64,000 nucleotides of DNA, taken from positions 72,528,101 to 72,592,100 of the forward strand of contig CM063106.1 of assembly GCA_031841125.1 (NCBI GenBank), given 5' to 3'. Both the position numbers and the translations under genes were made by a program. The DNA is from Acanthococcus lagerstroemiae (taxonomy: Eukaryota; Arthropoda; Insecta; Hemiptera; Eriococcidae). Under the pieces are notes generated by a model. It saw only the letters and a program-made list of their open reading frames with translations. It had not been told where the DNA came from and did no database searches. Below are positions 22,358-34,800 of this stretch, in pieces; the first letter of the stretch is position 1; each line of letters opens with the position of its first letter.

Positions 22358-22703
22358 CAGGGATGTTGGTGTCGATAAATCTGCGTAGACGAATACAATT
22401 GTCTACATGTAGCCAATGTAGATGAATGTAAAGTGTACATAAATGTCAACAAAGAGTGTAGGTGGCAATGAAGCTACCTACAATCTCTTAATTATGATCT
22501 TGTGAATTCAATAAGTCTAAGAAATTAAATTCGGATGAATTTGTGATTAACTGATTACATATATATTAACTTCTTTTTTTTTTTAATCATCATCTTCGGT
22601 ATTGTTTACATTTATCTACTTCTGTCTACTTTCTACACATTATCTATATTTCTTTACACCAAAATGTAAACAAGTATTGTCTACGTGTAAACAAACATCC
22701 CTG
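22358..22703. mobile_element. hAT-type MITE, 346 bp
   Basis: The ends are CAGGGATGTTGGTGT and ACAAACATCCCTG, with an 8-bp duplication GAAAGGAG (22350-22357) / GAAGGGAG (22704-22711), one mismatch. Same family as the dimer at 20973-21592, in opposite orientation. Confidence 0.75.
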
Positions 22704-22718
22704 GAAGGGAGTGGCAAT

Positions 22719-23062
22719 CAGGAATGTTGGTATAAACAAATAATACAGTTGTCTACATGTAGCCAATGTAATGTAGACGAATAGTGTAGATGAATGTAAA
22801 GTGTACACAAATGTCAACAAAGGGCGTAGGTGGCAATGCAGCCACGTATAATCTCTTAATTGTGATTTTGTGAATTCAGTAAGTCAAAAGAAATTAAATT
22901 TGGATTTATTATCGTGAATTTGTGATTAACTGATTACATGTGTGTTAGTTTTTTTTAATCATTTTCTGAATTGATAACATTTATCTACTTTCTACACATT
23001 GTTTACATTTCTTCACACCAAAATGTAGACACGCATTGTCTACATGTAAACAAACATCTCTT
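22719..23062. mobile_element. hAT-type MITE, 344 bp, adjacent to the previous one
   Basis: The ends are CAGGAATGTTGG and AACATCTCTT, with 8-bp flanks GTGGCAAT (22711-22718) / GTGGCGAT (23063-23070), one mismatch. It lies only 15 bp from the previous element, in the same orientation. Confidence 0.7.
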
Positions 23063-23927
23063 GTGGCGATTTGGAGAGACATGCATTTCACACTTCATGC
23101 TCACCTGTTGTTTGTATAGTAAAATTTTTGAAACCTGTACACCCTGTACATGCATTGATGTGAAATTTTTGAAACTTATACTCTATACCTGCATTGAACG
23201 ATTTATTCATAAGTACCGAACCTGCATTGAACGATTTATTCATAAGCACCGAACCTGCATTTAATTTTTTACGCCTAAGTACTGGACCTGCGTATAATCA
23301 GTTCTATTTTAAAAATCGACCTTATCTCGAAAATGACTAACTTGTTTAAAACTGGTCAAAAATTCGAATTCTGCGTTCTACTTTTGGTCTAGTAGCGTAT
23401 AGAAAACAATATTAAATCTGACGATTTATATTCGTCATTTTTATAAAGACACCAATTTAAAACTAAAAAATGTTAGAAAATGTTAAATATTTTTGTGGTA
23501 GTTGAATTACCTATTTTTTTTTAAATGTAATTAGCGTTAATTTTTATATAGAAATTAAAAATTTAATTAAAAGTTGAACAACTCGAGTAATTTCCCAGGA
23601 AACTGTGAAAAACGATCTGATTTTGGAAACAAAATGGCGGATCGATTGTACCCATGTGTGAACTATGGATCTTTAACCATATGTTTCAAGGTCCGGAGTT
23701 CCCCATTGAGTGAAAATTGTTTCGATGCGATTAACGTCGCATTTCAGCTGGGAATATTTTAAACTGAAAACGTTGTTTGTTTTCATTTGTTTGGAGCAGC
23801 TTTTAAATTATAAAACGATTTTTTCCAATTGTTCATTTTTCTTGTATTTATGATTGCAACTGATGAAAATGTTTGTAATAAATGAGAACCCGTTGTTTGT
23901 AAATGTCTCGAATCCAAGACTGTAATT

Positions 23928-24186
23928 TTGACCAAGAAATCGAAAACAAGCTCTTCACCTAAATCATGTAGTGTGGAAAAGCTTGCCCCCTCGTCTGCTG
24001 TAGATGAACCAGCACCCTTAAATAAGCAACACTGTTCGACAAACAACATGACTAGAAAGAACTATAGTACCTATTTTAAGGAATCGAACCGAATAAGTAA
24101 GATGGACATATATGTGGGATATTTCAAAAGTAAGGCACCTCTGCTTTGTGCGCGAAAACGGACAACACTGGCGGGATTAAATAAAG
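23928..24186 (+). CDS. Unassigned coding-like exon
   Basis: An ATG-started open frame of 86 codons (MTKKSKTSSSPKSC...) ends exactly at a strong donor, AAA|GTAAGT. It is Ser/Lys-rich at the start, then more mixed (STYFKESNRISKMDIYVGYF). A second stretch at about 24258-24430 also ends at a donor (CCAG|GTAACT), but I could not join the two in one frame. No domain is recognised. It may be a degraded gene or element-derived sequence. Confidence 0.25.
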
Positions 24187-24738
24187 TAAGTCGTATACTA
24201 GTAGAAATTCTTTATTTTTCTACATAATTCCACCAAGTTTGAACATTTATCAAAACAGTGAACGAGTTTTTCAATGGTTCAAATTTTGGAAGAACTCGTT
24301 GACCGCGTCTTTGTGGAACCATCGTCCGCCGAGATGCTCTGTGAGGCCAGGAAACAAATGAAAATAGCTTGGAGTTTAATTGGGAAAATATTCGCGTACC
24401 TATGTACATATGCAAAGGAGTCGCTCCAGGTAACTGTTACCGAAAACAACATACTGTTTACTGATCGGTGGATTTGGATGAAAACATGACATGGGAGGAT
24501 TATGATTTAAAAAATCTCCAAAATTAGGCTCATCTGATAGGAAGTGAAAACGACTACAACTTTTGTTCTTGGCATTTTTTCATAAAAATCAATATAAAAG
24601 CCGCGAGCAACACTTATGAGCACACGTTCTTATGGTGTAGGTATCATGTTATCCTCTTTGACGTTTAGCGCTTCTGGTGGAACTTACATATTATGCGAAC
24701 ACTGGTTACTGGATGGCTGAATACTTCCTACTTGAAGG

Positions 24739-25627
24739 TGGACGCTATTTAGCAAAAGGGAACCAACCAACATTTGTAAACAAAATGAGTTATGAGTATT
24801 GTTGGAAAGAGCGTAAACAGTAGAATTTTTCTAAATTGGGCCCCCGATTCAAAAATGTGTGCTCACGTTGAAAACAGCTTATCAGTAGGGATGGGATTTT
24901 TATGTTTTTACTTTTTTTTTTTTTTTTTTTTTTTGGTTGATTGCCGGTAGGAATATTTATTAAAATATCTTCGCGAATCATACAATTCCGAGTAAAATGA
25001 GCCCAATTTGTATGAGCATATTTTTACATGTTTTTCGTAAAAATCATAAATTTGCATATTTTTGGTGTCTTTACCCATTTTTTGACATATTTTGGGCATA
25101 TTTCACCCTTTTTTCCATTTTTCGCAAAATACATAGGTACTCGAAAATCCTTTTTTCAAAGACAAAAAAAAATTTTTAATTGTGACTTTTTGCCAAAATC
25201 TGCTCCTGGGGAAAAAATCGATATTTTTTTCTGTGATATTTTATTCGCAATTATTCCTCTAGATGGCGATTGTGAAAAAATGTACACTTTTGCGTACAAT
25301 TGAGGAGTGTACTTCCAAAGTGACCTAATTACATTTTTATCGTTTCGAAAACCCTGAATTTTGATACCCATCTTGCCCTCTTTTTATCGAACATATTTTG
25401 GCATATTGTCGGATTTTTAGGAATTTTTTTTTTTTTGACAAATTTCAGACCACGAAAAACATAAATTATGCGCATATAACACGATTTTTATGACATAAAA
25501 ACCCCATCCCTACTTATCAGTAAACGCTATGTCATATTATAGTTTCTACATGGCTCTTGAATTTCGAATCACGTGTTCTCAAAAAGCGGATTTTGCTAGT
25601 TGGTTCCCTTTTGCTGAACAGCGTCCA
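24739..25627. mobile_element. MITE family 'GGACGCTGTT', copy 1, carrying a nested hAT element
   Basis: The inverted ends are TGGACGCTATTTAGCAAAAG and TTTTGCTGAACAGCGTCCA. Removing the nested element and its 8-bp duplication leaves about 254 bp, the same length as copy 2 (25954-26207). Other family members are at 58072-58322 and, in pieces, throughout 58500-62400. No transposase frame. Confidence 0.75.
24886..25512. mobile_element. hAT-type MITE nested in another MITE, target duplication CTTATCAG
   Basis: The ends are TAGGGATGGGATTTTTATG and CATAAAAACCCCATCCCTA. CTTATCAG lies on both sides (24878-24885 and 25513-25520), and the uninterrupted site CTTATCAGTAAACGC is present in sister copies of the host MITE. 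The interior is AT-rich (GACATATTTTGGGCATATTT), with no frame of note. Confidence 0.85.
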
Positions 25628-25953
25628 AGTCAGAAAGCAGCGCAGCCATCCTGTCTTTCATGTTAACGTAGGTCCTGCAGTCGTTCAAGAAGCGTCGCGC
25701 CATCTCATGGTGAATGTTAGAAACAGATAATCATTATTTGTCTTCTACCGGCAGAGCGGGTACGTATACAATTGAATCAGAGTTGAATGAATCTCGGGGT
25801 CGGTCATCTCGTGGCGCATCGCCTTTGACGTCACATTGTTTTCACTATGCACCTTTCTGTGCACTGCACGCTATCGTCTGTGAATTTTGGCATCGGACAC
25901 CTATCCTGTATTGAGGAATTTAATTACTGAACGTATTTCGCAATTAGGCAAAT

Positions 25954-26207
25954 TGGACGCTGTTCAACAAAAGGGAACCAACTCTAGCAAAATCCGCTTT
26001 TTTGAGAACACGTGATTCGAAGTTCAACAGCCATGTAGAAACTATATGGCACTGCGTTTACTGATAAGCTTTTTTCAACGTGAGTACACATTTTTGAATC
26101 GGGGGCCCAATTTTGAAAAATTCTACATTTTACGCTCTTTCCAACGATACTAATAACTCATTTTGTTTACAAATGTTAGTTGGTTCCCGTTTGTTGAACA
26201 GCGTCCA
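25954..26207. mobile_element. MITE family 'GGACGCTGTT', copy 2 (inverted to copy 1)
   Basis: 254 bp, with ends TGGACGCTGTTCAACAAAAG and TTTGTTGAACAGCGTCCA. The interior runs in the opposite direction to copy 1. It contains the uninterrupted target region GATAAGCTTTTTTCAACG. Confidence 0.75.
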
Positions 26208-27150
26208 TTTAGACATGTTCGCTGATATAGTGTTATTCATTTGTAATACGCAATTTACAGAACCAAATTCTTTCAAATACTACCCCTGCTTCGAAATTCT
26301 CTACTGTACACACGACCCTAGTATCATTTCGCCAGTGTTGTCCGTTTTCATGCATGAAGCAGTGTTACCTTACTTTTGAAATATTCTACGTACATGGCAC
26401 AGAAAATCAAAAAGTAACAAATGGGAAAAAATCAATACCTTGAAAATTTTAATTTAGCCCCCTTCCCTGGTCCATGGCTCTACAAAAGACATGACCTACT
26501 AAAACGTTATATCAACAATTCAGCAACAATACCCTGACCATTTAAGGCACAAATTCTCCGCTGAAAATAAATATAAGTATACGAAATACGATAACTAAAA
26601 CAAAAATATTATTCACAAAGAATCAGCCATGTACCTGGAGATCATAATGTCCGAAAAAGGAGGCCGTGTCTCCGGCAAATCTATGCCACCACTGAAAGTA
26701 AAATACAAATATCAAAACAAACCCCCTCAATAATAAGAACACGGCAAACCCTCTCCTCCCCCTACCATTTTATTAAGGATAACAATTTAGAAAAACGGTT
26801 TACGCAATTTAACCGAAACAAAAACAGTAAACATCACCGTCATGCCTTACTGAAACGGCGGCTCCATAGTCCGTCGTGGTTTTTTCCTAGCCACTGGGAG
26901 TCAACATCAGCATCTCGGCCCTTACCCGTAGCATCTAATGGCTGACCGATATAAATGCGGTGGAACTGACGGCGAGGGCAGTATCAAAGTACTATAGAAA
27001 ATCACCACGACCCACATTGCTCGACTTGGGCTTCTCGATGCTGAGGCTCTATAAACTTTGTATGGGCATGTTCGTCCGCCATTTTCATTCTTGCAGCGAA
27101 CGGATCACGGAACGCATCGCAAACGACAGTTGAGCCGCTTACTAGTAATT
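26208..27150. other. Gap with no recognised gene
   Basis: AT-rich to 26760, then more mixed. Nothing supported before the LINE remnant. Confidence 0.4.
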
Positions 27151-27504
27151 ATATCATGGGGCCCAAAAAGTATATAAAAGAGCAGTTCACCCAGCCGCAG
27201 CCAAAACAGAGGGATGGAGACGTTTCTGCGAATCCACAGAAAAGATACCAAATATGGCCCGTCTGCAAAAACTTCTGGGTAAAGAAAGAAAAGTGGAAGA
27301 GGGGTGGTATTTCTACTACCGCGAGAGAGGTGATAGGGCACCTTACTGACACGCACCTTCTAAGAGAGCAAATATCACAGAAAACACATTCAGAGCCGGG
27401 AGCCAGTCGCAAGCAAAGCGAAATGGAACGGCGAAGAAAGTGGTTACACTGGAGAGGGTATCTCGAGCGGTAAGCACATTCTCGCTATACAAAACGATGG
27501 AATC

Positions 27505-27955
27505 TATCCAGTCTGCCTCCCGACAGGACTAGAGAACATAATGTAACCGTTCATTAGGGTCCTCAGGGCATCAATAGCCCTACGGTACATTCCAAAACCG
27601 TGGAGGTGTGAGAGAGTGATATTTTTGCCTAAACGAGCAGAATCGTTTGTCAGGCCAAGGAAATCCTATAGGCCAATAAATCTCTTATCATTCATGCTAG
27701 AAACCTTGGAAATAACCAGCATGCATATAGGGCGGGCAGGTCAGTAGTGTTATCACTGCACTCGCTCTTTACGGCAATTGAGAGAGGGATGACTTGCTGG
27801 AATTATGTCCTGATAACATTCATGGATATACAGGGAGCGTGTGACGCCACTTCTCATGAATCAATAGAAACAGCCCTAAAGGAAAGAGGGGCGGCTAAGC
27901 CCGTTAATCCGGTACTGCACTTTGCCTTATTCTTATTTTCCGGAGAATAACCCGT
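27505..27955 (+). pseudogene. Non-LTR retrotransposon reverse-transcriptase fragment (Jockey/R1/I-like)
   Basis: The + strand reads RYIPKPWRCERVIFLPKRA, then RPRKSYRPINLLSFMLETLE, the start of a non-LTR reverse transcriptase. After a shift it reads SLHSLFTAIERG and ITFMDIQGACDATSHESI, the degenerate equivalent of the F-x-D-I-x-G-A-F-D motif. Internal stops (near 27543 and 27748) and the frameshift make it dead. The open frame at 27156-27473 just before may belong to the same element, but I do not recognise it. Confidence 0.65.
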
Positions 27956-28278
27956 TGATGGGTTAGGGGTTCGGACCCGGCTCTGAGAAAAAGATTGACT
28001 TACAGGATTTCAGAAAAGCATCTCTCGTATGTAGTCATATTGTATGCACTGGATGAGAACATATAATGTTCAATGCGTATTTTTGGCCATGGATGACCCT
28101 CATTTACCCGGAGCTCCTGGGCCTGGACTCACTGAACTCATGGGGGTTAATCTGGTCTTGAGTCTGTAATGAACAGCTCTTAAGTCAACCAAAATGTTGC
28201 ACCAAAACAAAACTGGAGGACTGGAGCAAACTAAAAAATCCAGCTCATTCGGTAGTTGTATTCGAGTGTTATCCACAG

Positions 28279-28368
28279 CAGTACTTCGACGAGCTTTTAT
28301 TCGAACGTGGACCGTCGAGAACCAAAAGTCGTAAACGTTATCGACCGTTCGATTTCGATAATTTTTAA
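28279..28368 (+). other. Possible terminal exon of an unidentified gene
   Basis: After a fair acceptor (TTATCCACAG) the frame reads QYFDELLFERGPSRTKSRKR and continues RYRPFDFDNF to a stop at 28366-28368. The basic and aromatic composition looks protein-like rather than random. No upstream partner exon was identified, so it could equally be chance. Confidence 0.25.
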
Positions 28369-28794
28369 CTACTAAGTAGCAAATATTTATTACCTGTTGC
28401 GGTTACACAATATAGGTACATAGAGGTGATTCCGACAAGTCCTTCAAAATGGTCGCCAGTTAATTATTGTCCAGTTCGGTGACTAAAACGATAAGTCCTC
28501 AGATTTTTTCCGATTTTCAACAGCGTCGAGGTGTAAACGAAGAGTGAAAAATTACGACGCACACTTCCCATTGCAGATGACTGAATCGAGAAGATGACCC
28601 CGGTTGATCTGAGCACCCTTTGAACTCGTGTTATTCTATGTGAATTTCATTTTAATAGGTGCGCGCAATTTACTTCAAAAATATCGGCGTATTTGATGGA
28701 TTTCAAGGGCGATAAGACGAATGAGACGAAGAGTTAAGATCGAAACGTTAGTATCGTAACTCATGTCCGCACAATTCGTACGAATCAACAGCGA

Positions 28795-28800
28795 TCAGTG
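28795..28800 (+). promoter_or_regulatory. Candidate initiator (Inr) for GPAT copy 2
   Basis: TCAGTG matches the arthropod initiator core TCAGT and lies 60-66 bp before the start codon at 28861. No TATA box is seen at the expected distance. This rests on sequence match alone. Confidence 0.3.
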
Positions 28801-28860
28801 TAGCGTCCACTTGACATCCAGTGTACTCGTGTGGTCCAAGGTGCAGTGGGTGCAGTTAAG

Positions 28861-31800
28861 ATGATCCGTTGGTTTTGGGCTACGTTGGCCTTTTTAAAAT
28901 GGTATTTCGCTTGCTATTTGGTTTATTTTTGCACGATCGTGATTCTCTCGGCCTTCGGCGCGAAACTTGGCTTCAGCGAAGGTCTCGTACGTGTGCTGAA
29001 CTATGTTTTTCAAGTGAGTATAATGTTTGCTTCCTACAAAAGTCTCTGTCTGAAGAAGCTGGGCTCTCAAAAATGCTGGAATACGTACCTACATTTCCTA
29101 CTTAACGTAACAAACTGGAGGAAGCGAAGATACTCATACTCGAGTAACTTATACCTACATGGCGAAACCCACAAAACGGTTGAATCTTCAGTTATTTTGC
29201 ATTTGTCGTAACTGCATTTCACCTTTAAGATTTATGCACCTATCTGTAAATAAAATTATTAGGATTGCTCCCGTATTAATTAGATATACAATACATACTT
29301 GGTTTTAGAATTTATAGGTCATATATATGTAGGTACGCATTCTCGGCAGTAGCAAGGCAGACTTTAGTACCCAAATACATTATACTTATCTAAGCTATTT
29401 ACCATACATCTGCTGGACTTGTTACATTATTTGGTCACCTTTCATACCTATGAACTTTCATTTAAGCGAATATTAACCGAGTATTTACATACGTAGGTAA
29501 CCGCGTCGCGAAGTATGTGTAGCTGGGTCATTCTTCCAATAACTTACAATTTTAGGTTATTTTTTTCAGCATTTTCAAATTCTTTTTTAAGGGATTTTCT
29601 TCATGGAAAGTATAATATATGTATGTAAGTCTGCGCGTGACTTTGCCTTACGTTCAGGTAGCAGAGAACGATACAACAGTCGTCGTACAATTGCTGTAGG
29701 TGTAAGAGCTAATGTTCCGGATGAGCATACTTAGTTACGATTTATAAGCTGGTTTTTAATGAACACACAGATGATGCAGTTTGATACTGCAATTGGAAAA
29801 ATGTACATGAATAACGAAAATAAACGCAATTAAATTAACTTGAAACACTTTCAAACAAATTACACACCTGAATCGTAACTAAGTATGCTCATCCGGAACA
29901 TTCGCCTTAATGCGTGTGTGAGTCCCAACACTCTACCACCACCCCTCCCCCCGTTGTGGCAGGGGGTACGATTTGCAAACGACGAAGGAATTTTTGTAGA
30001 CAACACATTAATTTTTGTGGACAACATAGGAATATCTACTAAATCTGTACTGTCGCAAATACGGATACTGATAACAAATGAAACTTCATCTTCAGTGAGC
30101 ACATGCCCAAGTTGTTTACTTTCTTTTCTCGGTATTCAAATAACTAACTAAGTAAATAATAAGAGTAATAATAACAAAATTTTCATAGGACCTCAATTGA
30201 AGACTTTTTGTTGGAAATTCGGTACCGTTTTCATAGTTACCTCTCTGGTGAAACTGGACTGAATATTACGTATCCATTCAGCAACCGTGTACAATATTTT
30301 CAGTCCCCAAGATACTATTTTGAGGAGATATTCAGTGTTTTTCTTTTTGAACGCTCTGCAAAGTTTCTTTCAGGTGATGATGATAAAGGTTTTCAGTCTT
30401 ACGACCGGTTTGATGCAGCTCTCCATTTCTCCCTTGTACAAGTCTTTTCATTTCGTAATAACACCTACATTTGACATCCTTAATTATCTGTTGAACATAT
30501 TGGAAGCTTTGCCGACCTACCCAATTCTTTCCCTCCACCCTTCCTTCTAGCAGCAGTGATATTATTCCTGAGTGTCTCAAATTATGCCTTATTAATTAAT
30601 TTCTCCTTCTCTTCCGACAATTCCATAGATCCATTTTACCTCCTACTCTGTTGAGTACTTCCTCATTTCTTACCTTATCCGTCTTTTTGATGCTAAGTAT
30701 CCGCCTATAGCACCATATCTCAAAAGCTTCGATCCTTCATCTCTTCTCTGGTTTTCCTATGGTCTACGTTTTACATCCATACAAGGCTACACTCCAAACA
30801 TAAGCTTTCAAGCAGTGTTGCCAGGTGGCGAAAAAAGTCGCCAAAGTGGCAATTTTTGAACCCTGCTGGACGACTGAAAATGATTGAAGGAGAGTGGCAT
30901 TTTTAGTGGCGCTTAATCACAATGTGAACGAGGAAAATGGCGAGTGGCGATTAAAGTGGAGAATTTTGATAATTCTTGCGATTTTCAATAAAATTATTTG
31001 AGATCTTATAAATGTTAACACTGATCAGTGATCAACATGGAGAACGTACATGAGAATCTGAGCCTGTATTACTGAACGGAGTTATGCGGCGTTATGGAAT
31101 TAAAATCATTAACTGCCAACGAAAAAGGACCTTAAATTATCATGAGATTCAGATATGTCCACTGATAACTCTGGTAACGCCGATAACTTTTTCCATAATA
31201 AGACCTCTGGTTTTGTTATGATTATGGTTGTAGTGTAACGGAAATGCACTCAAGGTATTGGGAAATGTTTACAAAACTGGGTTCTTTTTACTGTAATGCT
31301 AACATGCATTAATACAGCTGAGAGTCATAAAAAACTGGTATATTTGTACAATGAAAATAAAAGAAGCACAAAAAAATGATCGTCAACAAATCACAGCAGA
31401 TAAGTTTAATTTTATTTTAATTTATCTGAGGTGGATACAAAATGAAAATTGCAGAATTGCAGTGGCGAAAAGTGGCGATTTTTATGTTTTAACATTGGCG
31501 ACCTGCTTTCCGAGATAACTGGCAACACTGCTTTCAAGAACAATTGTTTGATGTCCAGATTCACTTTTGATTTGAAAAGATTACACTTTTTCGATAAAAT
31601 GCTAATTTGGCTTGTACTATTCTACGACTAATATCCCTTTTACTCCTTCCATCTTTTGTTATTTTACTCCCTAAATCGCAAAATTCGCATACTTCCTCAA
31701 TCTTTTCCGGTCCAATATTTATATTTAAGTAAGCTATCATGTTCACGTCGATTACATAGGTACCATTACTTTTATTTTATTTTTATTTATTCTCATACTT

Positions 31801-34800
31801 AATTTTATATTCTAAATCTCCTCCATTCCATTTAACATGTGTTCCAAATCAATACTCCTTTCAGCTAATAAAACAATCATCTGCAAACCTGAGCATTTTT
31901 ACTCGCTCTTCATGTATAGTGACACCTGCTTCAAATTTTTCTTTTATTTCTTTTATGGCTCACTCTATGTACTTACAGATTAAATATTACTGGAGATAAG
32001 GAGCGCCCCTGCCTTCCATCTTTTTCTCCTTCTAGTCTTAATGTGGCTTTCTGTCCTTTATATAAGTTTAAAATAACTTGTCTTTCTTTAAATTTTACTC
32101 CTATCTTTTTTTAGAATATCAAACATTTTATCCCATTTAACATTGTCAAAAGCGTTTTCAATATCAACGAATGCCATGTATGTATCCGTCCCATCTACAA
32201 TTAATCTCAAAGCTAATACTGCTTCCCTAGCACCTCTACTTTTTCTAAATCCAAACTGATAATCTCCTAATTCACTTGAGTATCGTAATCCACCCAGGAA
32301 CATTCATCGAATGGCGCTGTAATTTTCGATCATAGAGACATCAGAGTTGAAAGTTCTTAAAGTACAAACAGCCCTCAGTATTTGACAGAAGTATAGGTAT
32401 ATCGAAATAGTGGAGGCATGATTGAGTACAGAGTCGCATAGAATGCGCTCTAACAAATTCTGCATCAATTCTATTCTCAATTCTCCTGTAAATGATTCTA
32501 GTTAATATTTTTGACGCACGCTAAAGACACGTATCTGCTCCTGCTTTTTTTGGTATAGTTACTCGTACAATAGCACTCTTTTTAAAGTCCTTAGGCATTT
32601 CCCCTTTATCATAAATATATACTAATTTGTACAATTTATGAAGTAGGTACATATAGTTCTGTAATAATTCAGCTGGTATCTCATCCCCTTCTGGAGCTTT
32701 CCCTTTCTTTAAATCTCTCAATGCTTTGTCAAATTCACTTCTTAATATTGAGTCTCCCCACTAATCTTCCTCCACATCTTCTTCCTTCTCCATTCTTGTC
32801 TCTTTGTCCCCATTATTACTGTATAGTCCTTCTACATACTCTACCCACCTTTTCACTTTTCCTTCAGTAGTGTAAATAAGCTCTCCCTCCTTATTTGTTA
32901 TTCTACTTGCTTTCTTCTTTTTTTCTCCATACTCCATTTTTACTTTCCTATAGGCCAAGTCTATTTGTCCTTTATTCATAAACTCTTCTATCTTATCATT
33001 TTCTCTTTCATCCATTCCTCCTTTGCCTTTCTACACTCACTCTTTATTTCATGCTATAACTTTTGATAAGCACTAATCTACCTTCCCTGTCGTTTGCATT
33101 CTTATCTATATTTTCTTCGTTCGTCCATTTTTCTGAGTATTTCCTCCTTCATCCGTGGTTTCTTTTCTTCTCTCTTAGTTTTACCTAGATTTTCTTCTGC
33201 TGACTTTAATATTCCCTTCTTTATTTTACCCCACTCTTCTTCCACACTGTTAATTTCCTTTGTTTTTTCAGCCTCTAATTGTAAAACAATATCCTCTAGA
33301 TATCTCCCTCCAGCAGAAGCGCAAATATGTTTCAGAACTGGGGGGGGGGGGACTTAAGCCCCCTTATTATGAAGCAACACCACTCTCTGCATCATTTTCT
33401 TTGGTAATCTTTCAGTTTGGAGGGCTATTTAGAAGTTTAGGCGGAGGGGGGCTGACCCCCCAAGCCCTTACTTATTTGCACCTATGCTCTCCGGTATTAA
33501 TATTTTTACACTTTTTCAAATTCCATCTTTTTACCTCTTCTTTTCTATCAAGTTTCTTCAGTTTAAGCCTGCATTTCATTACTACCAAGTTATGATTACC
33601 GTCGATATCGCCTCCTGGATAAGTTTTACAGTCTAATATTTGATTCCTAAAACGTTCGTTTTGTGATAATAAAATCAGTTTGATGTCTACCTTCGTTACC
33701 TGGAGTCTTTCATGTATACCTTCTTCTATAATGATTTTTAATTTTGAGTAGTTCCTATAACTAAGTTATACTTCGCACACAACTGTTTCACACGCTCTCC
33801 TCTTTCATTTCTCATTCCTAATCCAAAATCCCCAACTATATTACCTTCTTTTCCTTCACCAACTCTAGCATTCCAATCACCCATAATAATAAGATTCTCT
33901 TCCCCTCTCACGCGCTTCATAAGTCTTTCTAATTCTTCATATACTTCCTCAATTTCTTCGTCCTCGTGAGTATTAGCAGGTATATACATTTGTATTATTG
34001 TTGTAAGTTCTGGTTCGGTATTGATGTTCCTATTTTAATTCGGACCTAGCAACGTAATGGCTGACATCTGGCGAAAGTTTTCAACAACAACTAGTTCTTT
34101 TGTGTTCTTATCAACGTTAGGATAAAATCGTACATTTTATCCTAACGTTGATAAGAAATTCAATGGAAAATCGTAAAGCGACATCAGCGGGCCACCACGC
34201 TGCTAGGTCCGAATAGCGCCTTTCTTTTTAAAACTTTCCGATGACGATGCTCCCCCAAGTACCTCCCTCCCTGACATTCGAATGGGGAGCTTTTTACGTC
34301 CGGAAAAATTATTCACCTGCTGGAACGCCATTATCAATAATTAATATTTGGAAAAGCTTGTACATTTCCTGGAAAGAGATTCTGTTATAATTTTTCATTG
34401 CTTTCAAAAGGGTTTAACTGTCGGAGTTTGCCTTCTCCTAGGTGCTTTTGGTCACGATTGTAACAATATATAACCTCATAAAGAGTCTTTTTATTTTTTA
34501 CGCTGAAGCCTCCTCACCACGGCATGGTATCACCCAACATGAGGCGGTTTTTTCAGGTACTAAACAGTAAGTTGTTGATAACATATAATTTGGCTGATAA
34601 AACTTGGTATACTGATAAAAAATGCATTCGACTTTGTATTGCGCACCTGAGCTTGGTGACATTCATGGTTTTTCATAGCGCAGGAAACAAATTATTTTGA
34701 CTGCCATTATGTGGGTAATTTGGATCCTCTTTGAATTGAAGGAAGATGATGCAGATACTTTATTGCTTTACAGTGATTTTTATTTGAAATTCATATTCGG

